DNA of 64,000 nt from Asterias rubens (lineage: Eukaryota > Echinodermata > Asteroidea > Forcipulatida > Asteriidae). The notes below the pieces were generated by a model. It was not told the DNA's origin and made no database searches. It was given only the letters and a program-made list of their open reading frames with translations. The position numbers and the translations under genes are program-made. The stretch lies in the NCBI RefSeq assembly GCF_902459465.1, contig NC_047062.1:4156501-4220500 (forward strand), read 5' to 3'. Below are positions 24,084-37,100 of the stretch, piece after piece (the first letter of the stretch is position 1; every line of letters begins with the position of its first letter).

Positions 24084-25109
24084 ATGTCGTCCCCTGACAA
24101 TGGAAATACGGACGGGAAGACACCCGGCAGGTTTAAGTCTGAACCCGATCCAGATATGCCGATAGAGGGCGACGACGAAGCTTCCGAACTTTTGATTAAC
24201 ATCAAAGAGGAGCCGATGGACGAGGATTATTATCAGACCTATTCAAATACCAACGGAGACACGTGTCCAAGCGACTCGGCCGAAAGTGCCGAGTTGGATG
24301 ATGACGTAGAGTCAAATAACTTCGATAAAATTCGTGAGACCAACGAAAACGTAATGCAACAAACCGTAGTTACCAAGATGGCGATTGCTCCAGTTACCAC
24401 AGTGCCAAACGGTGGAGGGTTGAGGTCTAATATCAAGACGACCAAAATACTACCGAAACCCATGAAGTTTGCCGGGATGACCACAAAACAGGTTGTTGCT
24501 TCGACACGCTTGCTGCCTGTCGGCCTTAAAACATCGTGCCCCATCCCGATCGCTCTGACGGTCAACACGCCCGAGGTGGACCCGAAAGCGAAAGCTGCTC
24601 TGACCACCAGCCAAACCTCGGCCCACCATCTCATGACTCTTGCCACAGAGGCAGATAAAATATTGAAAAGGCAAAAGAAGACGAGTGAGAAGGGTTCTAA
24701 TTCCGATCACACCGACGATGACAAGTTGAGTTACAGTGAGGAGGAGGACGGGATGTGCACCTCAGACTCCAGTAACGGACTCGACCCTTTTGCGAACGGC
24801 TCCGATCAGACTTTGACCCTGATTCAAAGGCGAGCTGCCGAAGCATCTTTGTCAGCATCCAAGTCCAAGAAAACCAAGAGAAAACGGAACCAGTTACCAG
24901 ACGACTTGAAAGATCAGACGTACTGGGAGAGACGGCGGAAGAACAACGAGGCCGCAAAGAGGTCCCGTGATGCCCGCCGTGCCAAAGAGGATCAGATCGC
25001 GATTCGGGCTGCATTGCTGGAGCAAGAAAATATGAGACTCAAGATTGAGGTAGCAGCCCTCAAGGAAGAAACAATAAAACTGAGGGGAATGCTTTACGAT
25101 AAGCGATGA
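24084..25109 (+). CDS. PAR-family bZIP transcription factor (HLF/TEF/DBP-like)
   Basis: This is a nuclear DNA-binding factor of 341 aa whose coding part is one exon. The exon begins at an acceptor (TTTTCTCAG, exon from 24068), and ATG 24084 in GTCGCCATGT is the first start inside it, so the 14 extra upstream residues of the open frame are intronic. Residues 271-341 hold [20 protein letters not shown] and [18 protein letters not shown], the basic region of PAR proteins (the RSRDARR form separates it from NFIL3, which has RSREKRR). A leucine zipper with [10 protein letters not shown] ends the protein. Two sumoylation-type sites are visible: FKSE (K18) and IKEE (K41). Residues 1-60 are acidic. 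A clear proline-and-acid-rich PAR domain is not obvious; [13 protein letters not shown] may be its remnant. PAR factors bind D-box sites as dimers and act in clock and metabolic control; the target here is unknown. Confidence 0.94.
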   Translation: MSSPDNGNTDGKTPGRFKSEPDPDMPIEGDDEASELLINIKEEPMDEDYYQTYSNTNGDTCPSDSAESAELDDDVESNNFDKIRETNENVMQQTVVTKMAIAPVTTVPNGGGLRSNIKTTKILPKPMKFAGMTTKQVVASTRLLPVGLKTSCPIPIALTVNTPEVDPKAKAALTTSQTSAHHLMTLATEADKILKRQKKTSEKGSNSDHTDDDKLSYSEEEDGMCTSDSSNGLDPFANGSDQTLTLIQRRAAEASLSASKSKKTKRKRNQLPDDLKDQTYWERRRKNNEAAKRSRDARRAKEDQIAIRAALLEQENMRLKIEVAALKEETIKLRGMLYDKR

Positions 25110-26290
25110 TAGACACGATAAAACAATAATGAACTTATCCCTTGCCGATTTTTTTATTTTATTGTTTATTTATTGTTTATTTATCGTTGTTAGCGTCCAC
25201 TTGGCTTTCCGAAATGTTCATTTGGCAGCCATGTTTTATCAAGTTATTGCCTTCATGCATTGAGAGAGAAGATCGCATCGTTTTGTACATCGATATCAGA
25301 GAAAGCTACAGGTGCCTTGTGAGCATTTTTGGCGAAAGAATAGTTAAGCTGCCTTTGTATTTGAAAATGAGCGCGAAATGGCACGTGTGAATTTCATTGC
25401 AACATTTTGGGCCAAAAGTTTTCGGAAGCTTTTCTTACATTATTTACCGGGTAACGACTTCTTTGCGGATTGAAGCGATATTTAGTTGTTGGAAATGAAT
25501 CTTTTTAAGGTGGTATGGCACACTTTTACACTGCACGTTGTGCAGTGTGTTGGAGTATGGGTGACTTTGGTCTAGAGAAAGGACCACTAGGCTTTGATCA
25601 TTTCACTTCAGCCGGTGTCCCATGGAATTCCGTCCAGGAGATTCTGTGACCCGTAATATGGGAAAGTAACATGGGCTGGAGAAGGATGCGTTATCAGAGG
25701 AGGTTTGTACATAGTTCGCCATATGGCCTGGGGACACAACCTCCTGCCAACCCGCAACGTATAACGGATAGTAACGAAATACTTATCACAATCGCTAATG
25801 ACATCGCTTGCAAAATCTTCGCTGGTTTCTAGTCGGTATCTGCGTTACTTTTTCTGTCGTATTTGTTTTATCCCACCAAACTATCAATGACTGTACGCAG
25901 GTTCTTGCTGTTATTTTCATTTACAGAGAGACAACTCTCACATGATCACGGTCTTCTTTTTGTGCTTTGTTTGTATGCGGATATATTTTTGAGTGACATG
26001 GAAGGCCCATTTTAGGCAGAAGTGTGTACCAAAGTCACTAGGTTTACTCTGTTGACTTATTATTTTATACCTTTTTATCAACCAAACCAAATTTCAAATC
26101 TCGATTACCTCAGGTTTTTTTTTTCTTCATCTGTCTACTACGCATAAATCAAAAAAAGAGGAGCGAAGTTACCGTCATGAATTTTACTAAAAACTATTGC
26201 ATTATAATGTATAGGCCTACGTTGTTCAACGAAATTTGTTTCAACAGAATTATAATTATTATGTTCCTCAAAAGAAACCGTACATGAACT
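25110..26290. other. gene-free stretch after the bZIP gene
   Basis: Probably bZIP 3' UTR at the left (GATAAAACAATAATGAAC after the stop), then unique AT-rich DNA without supported genes. Confidence 0.4.
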
Positions 26291-26405
26291 TTAAAGACAT
26301 TGGACACTATTGGTAATTGTCAAAGACAAGTCTTCTCACGTGGTGTATCTCAACATATGATTGAAATAACAAACCTGTGAATTGGTCGTCGAAGTTGCGA
26401 GATGA
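26291..26405 (-). mobile_element. TTAA MITE copy 4, truncated
   Basis: It begins TTAAAGACATTGGACACTAT and carries the right-end interior in reverse (CACGTGGTGTATCTCAACAT), then stops. Confidence 0.8.
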
Positions 26406-26629
26406 ATTGATTGATTTAAATAAAAAGTTAAAATGTTTCTTTTTACTTTTTCTTTAAGTTAGGACACCCTCGGTGAGCACTAAAAGTAGCTAAGAACCGA
26501 CAGAAAAATCTTACTTAGCAAAAAACAGGAAACCAGTCAAAGACCCATAAGTAGAAATCGATACAACTGGTGCCCCTCTCATTGTTTTGCTTAAATAGCA
26601 AAGGAAAATTGGTTAGCCACCACCGTGTT

Positions 26630-26665
26630 ATTTTTAAGATGGCGTTGTGATGACGTCAGTGTAAC
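26630..26665. promoter_or_regulatory. AAGATGGCG next to a CRE palindrome
   Basis: AAGATGGCG (YY1-like) is followed ten bases later by TGACGTCA. No gene start is supported here. Confidence 0.2.
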
Positions 26666-27354
26666 AGTGCATTGATCTCCATTAGATGTACTAAATCAAT
26701 GTTAAGGGTGTATGACCGTCAAGTTGGGTATGTATGAACTTACGCGGGTAGGTGTAACCGCGGGATTTAGGATAATTTTACAACCAACAAAATATACATG
26801 TCTTTGTTAATAATACAGCGGTATGGTTTACTGCAAGTCTGACCTCGATCTCTACAGCTGTTTACCTTGCATAATGCATTTTGTGAAGATGACTACCACT
26901 AACATTACCTCATTGTACAAACAACTTCATATACAGGCCTATTGTTTGATTTACAATAATTATAAGAAATACAAATCTTGATGTACGTGGCAATTTAACT
27001 TCTCAGTGAATCGATGCTATAGTTGTTACATACTTATACAAAGCAATGGTATAAATCAAGCCATGGGTAGTTGAGTGTCATTGACGATTGCTGTGTATCA
27101 ACATCCATAATATCAAAACTTGGTGTACAGTTGGCTTTTCCGTTTGTCATCAGAGCAGCGGCCATTCAACACACGAGGCCAACATGTCGCAAATTTTCTG
27201 CGAGAGTTGGAAGACATTTATTTCGTTTGCAAAATATGAACTGGCTTTCATCTTTTAAGTTTACTTTTCAAGGCGAAATTTCAGATGCAAACAGTCTTGC
27301 ATTCGTACAAAGTTCAAAATCACTTCTAATCGAGGAGTCGAAATCGGGGAGCCA

Positions 27355-27420
27355 TCAGTTCGCGCGAGAGCAGTGATCTCGCGAGAGCACTATCTCAGCG
27401 CGTGGGCCGATTTAACGACT
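27355..27420. promoter_or_regulatory. CpG patch with TCTCGCGAGA motif
   Basis: GTTCGCGCGAGAGCAGTGAT is followed by CTCGCGAGAGCACT. The TCTCGCGAGA palindrome marks TATA-less housekeeping promoters in animals. No downstream gene recognised. Confidence 0.35.
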
Positions 27421-28311
27421 TGTCCACAAGTCTAGCGTGTGCATGGTAAATATTATAAGTAGACAAGGAATTTGAATTTTTGTTTTATAAAAAGCTTGGT
27501 TCGATGTTTTCAAACTATGTTTTTACCCAATCGTTTATTCGAAACTTACATCAGTTAATTTAATCTTGCCTTTTGTCAAGGTACATGAAGGTTGGTGTAA
27601 TAAAAACTTGAGATGTGGTGACTAACTTTGCTTTGGCCATTAAGGGAGGGATGCTTCTATACTATTAGTTTTGTTATTACCACAGACAACTTTTAACCAA
27701 ACCAAGTGGTTAAACAATGATGAGGTCGTTCTCGATTAAATTTCCTGTAATAAATTTAATGAATTGTTTTTAACTCGCAATGGATTTCGAAACATCACAG
27801 TTTCATGAAATTATATTTATCGGTTTTTTTCAGCGGTGGAAGACGGTTATGTCCATATACAATATGAACTTGGTCGTGTAACTAAAAAAAAAATATAGCT
27901 GCATGTAAATAACAGCAAGTATAAAATAAAATGCTTTAAAAATACCGGTTTCTGGTTTTCTCTGTTTCTGTTGTACCATGATTATCCGATTCCGATTACA
28001 TAACACAGCCATGCATTGGGTCATTTGGAAATGATAGGAATATGTGAGGGAGTACACATGGTGAAGGATCTGTAATAAACACCTCAGGCCAGTACAAGTC
28101 CAATTTTTTCGAGTTTATTTTATTTCAAAGGGTGACCAAAAAAATCTTAAAAAGTGGGAAGGATACCATGCCGCATCATGCCTGCCTGCTAACATAAGGA
28201 ATATCCCGAATCATGTTGGTTTGGTTTAAGTGATTTAGATTGCTTTCGGAAATAATTCCTTTCAAAGTTTTCCCCGAACCAAAATGTTGACAACATAGGG
28301 ACACCGCCAAC

Positions 28312-28392
28312 ATATAGGGCTACAGATAGCTCAGTTGGTAATCCGGAGGTCGTTGGTTCGAATCCCACTCTAGTCGATTCTTTGTTCAACCC
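28312..28392 (+). mobile_element. tRNA-derived SINE head (decayed tRNA)
   Basis: GATAGCTCAGTTGGTAATCC (A-box) and GGTTCGAATCCCACTCTAGT (B-box) are spaced as in a shortened tRNA with the anticodon stem lost, so this is not a working tRNA gene. A sister copy is at 32520. Confidence 0.7.
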
Positions 28393-29273
28393 CCCCCCCC
28401 CCGCCCCCTCAAAAAACAAATTCTTAAAAGTTTCAAAAGAGAAACTTTTTTTGTGCGAAACCTCCGCGTCACTCGTATCCATCGAGATTTATTTCACGGT
28501 GGTCAATTGCCAACTTACATGTAGGGTGATGTGGGGCCCATTGCCACCGAAACTCAAGCAAACCACGTCCAGATATTAATGCATTTGTGTCGCAGTTGTT
28601 TTAAAGATTCGATTTTAAGAGGTAAAGAACATTTTTGTAGGGAAGGAAATGTACACAAGAATCCAAATGGACGGCAAGACAAGTCGGGAAAATGGGCCCA
28701 TTATTCCACCATGAAATAACCCATGCGTAAAAATACAATACTCCTGATCAATGGCAGTTCTGAAAGATACCATCCCCGCCCCCCCCCCCCCCATACTTGA
28801 TTATTTATCTTTGGTGGGTAATTTAATCAAAATTAAGGTAAGTCCTTATGCCTACTTTGATTGTGCAGGATACATGGGTCCCCAAATATAGAAACATTTA
28901 TAAGGGACAACTAGGCAAAGAAATACGGACGGGGTACCACAACACCTGCAATTTGATTCCAGGTTCGAAGGTTTCGATAAGCATACAGTTCAATGCTAAT
29001 TAATAAATAATCCCGGTCCTTAAAACAAATTTTAGAAGTTATCGTCAGATAATTGTTTATTGATACAGATTGGTTTAGAACATATACATATTTGGTGTGG
29101 AATTATTATTGACGGATGATATCATACCATCTGTTTTCATGAAGTATGGAAATAAATATCAGTTTGAATGAATGACATTTTTTTTGCAAAATTGGGTGTT
29201 AACAAAGAGAGTAATTATAATCCCACCGATTCCATTTACTGTACTTAACATTTTCGAAGATCTTTAAAGCCAT

Positions 29274-29653
29274 TGGACCCTTTCGGTACAGAAAAAAAAA
29301 AATCACAGATTTACAAATAACTTACGGGATTTACAAATAACTTACGGGGTTTACAGAAGGTAGTGGTGAAAGACTTCTCTTGAAATATTATTCCATGAAA
29401 TGCTTTACTTTTTGAGAAAACAGTAAAACAATATCAATTCTCGATATCGAGAATTACGGATTTATTTTAAACACATGTCATAACACGGCGAAACGTGCGG
29501 ATACAAGGGTGGGTTTTCCCGTTATTTTCTCCCGACTCCGATGACTGATTGAGCCTAAATTTTCACAGGTTTGTTTTTTTATATATAAGTTGTGATACAC
29601 GAAGTGTGGGCCTTGGACAATACTGTTTACCGAAAGGGTCCAATGGCTTTTAT
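29274..29653. mobile_element. TTAA MITE, second subfamily (CCATTGGACCCTTTCGGTA)
   Basis: The left end TTAAAGCCATTGGACCCTTT and the inverted right end AAAGGGTCCAATGGCTTTTA form 25-bp terminal repeats. The interior shares ATTTTCACAGGTTTG with the main family. Confidence 0.9.
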
Positions 29654-31150
29654 GTCATGAAAATCACATCTCTGTGAATGATACCATGTCCTAAAGTGAT
29701 TCGTCAATACTGCAGTACACCATAGTAGTTTGATAAATAAATAGTATGGTTTCAAAAGCAACGTATTTCATCAATATAAAATCTTCAAAGCGACAGGAAA
29801 ACCAACGACACTTATCTCCTTAATTCTGACAGTGTTCCACTAACCTAATAATAAGTACATTGGTAAACACAAAGCTTTACCAACCAAAAAGCCCAAACAA
29901 AGATGACTGGTTTTTATTATTATTATTTTTGTTCACCCTTGCGCTGACGTTTGATAAGCACTTATATACCTGTTGCTCTCCGAATGCGAAAGAAAACCTC
30001 AAGCGAATCTGTTAGTATTTGTATCTGGCCCTTATCAACCTCAATACACTGCAGCAAATGAATGGTTTACTTTGAACGGTTGGAGTCCATGGCAAAGGTT
30101 TGCAACAAACTTGTGGTTTACGAGACACAATCAATCCCATGTTGTTGGAGTCCTTCAACATAACAATAGTGGGAGTTCGCCAAAAACCCTCATTGGCCAA
30201 GTTCCTAAATAACACCATCTTAACTTCACAGAGAGATGTATGCAGGTTCATATCAATGGAGGAAATAAACCAAAAGCATGTTTAATAGTTTGCTAAGCAG
30301 TTTTCCTTCATAGTGTGCCCCGTTTGTCATCTTGACATCAAACGACTGGGCTAAATACTACAAAATGAACATATGGGCGTGGGTCTGGTATCAGCAGATT
30401 TCAAGGCAGCAAATTCGAATTTAGCAGGTAAGTAAAGTAGGCAAGCAAGCAAGCATAACACTACAGCCCAGTGCTGTACCTGGCACTAACTGGTGGACTT
30501 TCAGTTGCATTTCCTTTTTCCAAAAACTTTTAATAAGGACAGCCTCTCGCCCAGTGACCTCGTCTACCTGTGTAAACAAACAAACAAACACACAAAAATC
30601 ACAAACAATTAAATGACAAGAGGCACAATCGGAGAGAAATACCCTCAAATAGGGCAAACCCATGCAATCCCTACCTTGATTGCGTGGGTTGGCCCGATAA
30701 GAGGGTTTTTCTCCCACATCAAACTGCACATTTTGTTCTTGTTTCCAATTCACTATCCTATTATTTATGTGTGATGAAATATTCAAAATACTATCATTTG
30801 ATGATATAGAATCAAATACACTCTATGTTGATGTCCTTTAAGGGGAGCAAAGGACCACATTATCAATTAGGAAATAAAAGAAAATATCCTTTTAGCTCAG
30901 AGATTAAATTCTTTGTTTTATGTTTCTTTAATTCCTAAGCAAAAAACCTTGGAATCTGAATAACAGACAAAAACAAAACGGACAAATCAAAACTTCATCG
31001 GCTCAGGACCGAATTGTCATAATTGCAGTTTGTCTGGGTTTCATGAAATTGCTTTTGCATAATTTGGAGCTGGTAAATGGGTTTTATTGATCAATAGTGT
31101 TCAGCGAAAAGAAACTTTCATTCTCTGAGTAATTTTTTTATTTTTATTTT
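29654..31150. other. gene-free stretch downstream of RNF8
   Basis: AT-rich DNA. A further minus-strand RNF8 exon may lie here (see RNF8), but I could not identify it. Confidence 0.3.
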
Positions 31151-31155
31151 TATTT

Positions 31156-34100
31156 TTAATTTTTTTGGGTGCATTTTTCATTAATGACCTTTAGATCATT
31201 AAGATGATTGCCATTAATGAAGTTATAGAACGGAGCCAACGACTTACCACAAATATGGCAAGTACCACCCCCATAGTACTCGCCATCTATTCCTGGATCG
31301 TAGTCCGTGTTGATTGAATCATCTTCGTCATCTTCATCTACACTATTGTCACTGTCGTCATAGTCCGAGGATATTTCTATTGGACCATAATCATGAGATC
31401 GGGTACCAGATGCAGGCCCTACTGTTAAACCTGGTGATGGAAGGATAATACAAAACAGAACATGCAGATAATAATATTTTGCCAAAAACCAAATTATATG
31501 ATGCCAACTCAGACTGTTAAAATTAAAACAACCCTGCAAAAGCTTACCATTTATAAACATTCATAAGGTAAGTCTAGGCTACATTGAAGTCCTTTGACAA
31601 GAAATGCCTTCATGCCATGGCTAAGTTTCAGAGCTACTGAAGCAAAAAAAGTAGCTAAGCATAAAACAAATTATGCTACCCAGAATAAGGTTACCAGCCA
31701 AAATGGCTTTCCACAACTAACACTTGTGACCAAATTCCTGCTAAATCTTGTTTAGCAGAAAAAAAGTTCAGCACAATTGTATCCTTAAGCAGCTCCATGA
31801 AATTTAGCTCTGGCCAACAAAGGCTTCCTAATTTCATCTAGAAATTGCAAATTGCAAATGCCATACGAAATGGTCACATACCTTTTTTGGCAGTGAATGT
31901 TTCGCAGGATTTAAGCACAAGTCAACTGATGCAAATTATTCATTGCAAATTTCTGATGTCAAAATTTGTATCACATTCGCAGAATTATGGTCCTTTAATC
32001 ACTTACTTTTCCTTTCGGTGACGACCTCTTTCCGTTTCTGCTTCATGTCTTCGCTGAGACTCTCCACCATCTTATCAATGTAGTTATCTAAGACGATAGA
32101 GCGACTGTGAGAGGTGATGGAAGCACGGCAGACGGGGCACTCTTTCTTACGTTTCATCCAAGAGAGGATGCAGTATTGACAGAAGGAATGGGAACAGTTC
32201 AGAGTGGTAGCCTGAAAGTATCAACATTAGAGACACAGCTTACAAGTTTGTTTCTTTGTGTTGTCCACGGGGGACCATACATGCAGATTCACATTGATAT
32301 TGAATACTAGAGAGACGGCCATTTCCCTGGTTGTATCGTAAACTTGGATCCCTAACAACAAGGCAGCTAACGGTTATATGGCTTCTAACTGGCAACCCCG
32401 CACAAAGATATTTACTTTTCTTTCTGTTTAATCTGTGGACCAAGGTGAACATTGAATATAATTAACTTGGTAATCTAGTGACTTCAAGCCACTTGATATT
32501 GACTAATACTATGGAGACTGCCAACATAGGGCTGGATAGCTCAGCTGGTAGAGCGCCAGTACGTTCATCCAGATGTTGTTGGTTCAAGCCCTCTCCAGTC
32601 AATCTTTCTCTGTTTAAAACCAATTTATTTGAAGATTTACCCAGTGATTTATTAATGCTTGATTTATTTACACACACGGATGCAGAAATTTGTATCATTA
32701 TGGGAGATAGAAACAAATAACTTGGTAACACAGAGAAGAGTACATTCAAACAAGTGTTGCATAATATAAATAAAAAATCAATGTGTGGTGAAGAGGTTTT
32801 CAACTAGTGGTTTAATCCCAACGAGGCCTGGTTCTTGATAATTTTACCGAGACAAAGTCGAGGTAAATTATCAAGAACCAGGCCTCGGCGGGTTTAACCA
32901 CTAGTTGAAAACCGATTCAACACACTTTGATTCCCTTTTCGGTCAAAAAACATCAACACTTATGGTCAAAAAGTAAAATAAATGCAAACATTATAATTTT
33001 TCAATGATTTCTTTCAACACAACCTTTCAACACACCCCTCCAGCTATGAAATGGTAAGGCCCAGTCAAGGCCCTCGGGTAAACAACTCCTGACAAGGGAA
33101 TACTGTGCGCGTATCGCGTATCGCGTGATGTGGCACAACTGTCTCAGCCGTTGCTCTCGACCAACAGAAATGAATAAGCACAGGTGCAAACTCACGTGTC
33201 ACGCCCATGTTTCAACACTTTTTACTGGTGTTATATCGTCCGCTCAAACAACCCCTTGTGATGCCCTCTCGACCAATCAGAATGGATAAACTGTCTTAGG
33301 TATTTATGAATGCATAATATAAACCGCCATTATTGTTATAACACTGTATAAGAAATTGGTAGGTTCTGTAAAGACATGAGAAGTGTGAGGTGTCTTGGCT
33401 GAGCAGTTAAGATAAACGAACTCAAGCTCTGGTGTATAATCAGCAGAGTTGTGGGTTCGAGTCCAGGTCGTGACACTGTGTCCTTAAGTCACTGCTTCGT
33501 CTTTGGATGAGATGTAAAGCTGTAGGTCTTGTGTGTTGTTATAAAAAACTATCGACCCACAAAAAACAAACCCAGTACACACAAATTGCACAGAGAAGGG
33601 GCTCGCCCCAACGTGTCTGAAAGTGCGTTTATCTTCCAACTTCAATCATGAGGGCTGCACTATAAGGAAGAAGAGGTAGAAGACATGTGTTCATTCCCTA
33701 CCTGGATAAAGAGTTCAGCACAGACACTGCACTGCAGTTCATTCTCCATGACGTCAGTGATATTCTGTAGTGCCTCTTCCTTAGCCTTCTGAATACAGAT
33801 CTCATGCTCCTCTTTCTCAAGTCGACTTGCCATCAGCTGATGAGGAAATACAAAATGCATCAATTAGGTTACTTTCATAATTGCTATAATATAATAATAA
33901 TAACAAATTCTAAAAGCGCATTTCACAACAAACCGTATCAATGCGCTTTACATTAGTCCCCTGGTCATTGGGCCAATAACATCCCTTTAGTCTTTCTCAG
34001 CCGAGCTGCAGTGGCGCTCCGAAGGCTTTATCATTCACAATATCAACCTCTACCCTCGCAGGTACCCATTTATACCCCTGGGTGAAGACAAGCAATTATA

Positions 34101-37100
34101 GTAAAGTATCTTGCTCAAGGACACAAGTGTCACGACCGGGGTTCAAACCCACACTCTGGTGACTTGGCATCAGAACTTGAATTTGATGCTCTTAACCACT
34201 CGGCCGTGACACTCATACTTATTATCATAATAAAGCCCACAGTTCTTGCAAGCTACGTTCTTATTCTACTTCCCATTTATGTTTTTCCCCTGCACCTACT
34301 CGCGTTTTATGGCCAACGAGCATTCACAGTCAGTTGTAGAACAATCTCTACCTCTTCACATCCGTCAGGCATCATCTTTTGTTAAAAACTCATTTAATTT
34401 AATGCCTAGTTACTATAATTTTTGTTTATTCGTTTAAAAATGCTTTTATACAGCACTTTGAAACTTTTTTTAAAGGCAGTTAATAAATAGATATCATTAT
34501 AATTTAAGTAGGGTGAAATGGCCGAGCGGTCTACGTCTAGAGCATCAAACTCACATTCTAGTGGATGAGTCAATAGAGTATTGGTTCGAGTGTGGGTCTT
34601 GACACTTGATACTTAGCAAAGATACTCAACTAGTTTCTTCTCATCTCATCACCCAAGAGTAAAGGGGGCAGGGTTCTGCCCATGGTGGTCGGAAAAACCC
34701 GCCCGGCACCCATGATTCCCAGACCACCACTAATTTTCAAATTTTGTGAATTAAATTATTTACCCCAAAACTGAAATGTCTTCCTTTGACCTCAGTGAGG
34801 GCACAGTTTGAGCTGGTGACATCTTACACAAGAATCAAAACAAATAAGTCTGTTTGAGGAATGTTAACATAATTGATTTTTATTTAGCGCTTTACACAGC
34901 CGAATAGAGTCTCAAAGCACTTCTAACATTACTACCCCTGGACACTGGGCAATTTAATTCAATCCTTAAAACTATCTCAGCTCTCTGGGGAGTATACAGC
35001 TTGTGCAACAAATTTGCGCTGCTAAGCTATATCAATCACAAGAACCATTTCTGCCCTCACAGGTACCCATTTACCCCTGGCTGGAGAGAAGCAATTATTG
35101 TTAAGTTTCTCGCTCAGGGACACAAGTGTCATGACAGAGATTCGAACCCACACTCTGCTGAAGAGAAACACCAGTGCTGGAGTTCTGGGCTCTTATCCGC
35201 TCGGCTACGACCACCTATGAGTCCGTTTGAGAAATGTTATGTGAACTCCAAGTTACCTCAGTATGCAGTTGAGCATATTCCCTCTCCTTGAGGGCAATGA
35301 CCTCTTCCAACTTGGTCTTTTCATTCTCCAATCCAGCCTGGAGGTCTTTGTCCTTCTCTTCCAGCTTTCTTTCCATCTCTTTCTGAAGACTTTCCTCTAC
35401 TTTGGCTTTATCAGCCTGGAGAAAAATAAAATCAAAGTTTTAGGACAATTCTGTACAATGAAGCCATGTTTCTTAAAATGGTCAATTGAACTAAAGGTGT
35501 AGCGATATAATAATAATAGGCCTAGTACTATAATAATCATAATAACCAGCCAGTACAATGAAATCATCAAAATGCATTTAAAAAGTAAATGAAAATAGGC
35601 CTTCATTAATAATAATAATCAACAATCAGTTATTAAATCAATTAACCAACCAACGGATTAATTATCAATCAATGCATCAACCAATTGAGCAAAAACAATC
35701 AATAATCAATCAATCAACCAATTAATTATTAAAACGCCATCCAGTAGAATAAAGTCAACCAAAAAGCATTTTTTAAAAGGAAGTGATGACGGGCCTTCAT
35801 CAAAATGTCCTGCATGAATAAAATTAATATGTGCTAGATTTTAATGAAAATTTTCTATGAAGGTCAACATGAACAGAATCAACATTAGTGTTCTTTTGTT
35901 ATAGAAGAAAGAAACAAGTGTGTCATGATTACATGCAATTGAGTAACACTCAATAAAAAATGTTTTTCAAATGTAAAAATGAACTCATGGGCAAAAACGC
36001 AGAGTTTCAGGAAACGCCCTGCCAAGGAATCAAAACAACACTGTGATGTTACACTTCGGACTCGATCCAATCAAGACAATGGACAATGCAAAGCGACAAA
36101 GAGAAACAATCTTTTTCCAGTCCGTGTTGTGATACATTTTTTCATCACAACACGGACCAGTTTCACACTGGACTTCTGAGACACTGGTACTTCAGTGTTG
36201 TTTTCACTTTTCACTCTTATTGGTCATTGCTGGAAACCATGCAGAAGGCCACCATTAATGGGGAAAAAAGACTAGTTCAAAAATTATAGAAGGGTAAATA
36301 AGCTTTTCCAACCAAATTTCAACAAATATACAGAAAGGAAAACTTCACACTTGACCAAATAACAACTTAACACAAAAATAAACAAGGATTAGTAGACACA
36401 TCTGTTTGAGTGATTTCGTTTAAGGTGATCTTTCAAATAAATAATGTAAATACCTGAAGCGATTCTCGCTGCGTCTGTAATTGCTGCAACATCATCTCTT
36501 CCTTCTTCCTTATTTCCTCCTCTAGGGTAGTCCGGAGTTCCTCTTGCATCTTACCGAGGCTCTTATCCTTCTCCTCCAGTTTCTTATTCCACTCCTCTTG
36601 TAGGCTCAATTCAAGTCGCTGCTTCTCCTTGAGGAGTTCCTCTCGCTGATACTTCAGCTGCTCCATCATGGTAGCCTCCTTCTCTTGTACCTGCGCCTCA
36701 TGGGTGGATTGCATATCTGCTTGAATCTTCTTGAGTACTTTCTCTTGGTCTTGCAACCGCTTCTCCCACTCTGCCTTGAGCTTTTTCTCAAGGGTGAGTT
36801 TCTCTTCGGTGAGGGCATCCTGCTGCATTTTCAGCTGTTCTTGAAGGTCTAGTTCCTTCTGTTGGACCTGGAGCATAAGGGCTTTCTCCATCTCCTCTTG
36901 CAGCTGCTTCTTTTTGTTCTCCAGCTCCTCTTTCTCAGACTCCATTTCCCGATTGATATCAAGCTCTCTCTGTTTCAATTGCTCCTCCAGGAGTTCCCTT
37001 GCCGCCTGCTGCTCAGCAAGCATACGTGACAACTCATTAAACTGTTGTTCGGCCTCTGCGGCTTTCCTTTCAGCAACTCTTTTCTGCTCGGCTAACCTCG

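Noticed and set aside
24239-24710. Minus-strand frames over the bZIP exon
   Set aside because: Shadows of the bZIP coding sequence on the other strand.
28312-28392. Possible tRNA gene
   Set aside because: A and B boxes are present but the anticodon arm is shortened and the acceptor stem does not pair; read as a SINE head.
30421-30786. Candidate last RNF8 exon (minus, 121-aa frame)
   Set aside because: It contains a HW-like pair in another frame but no CCHC spacing and no fitting acceptor phase.
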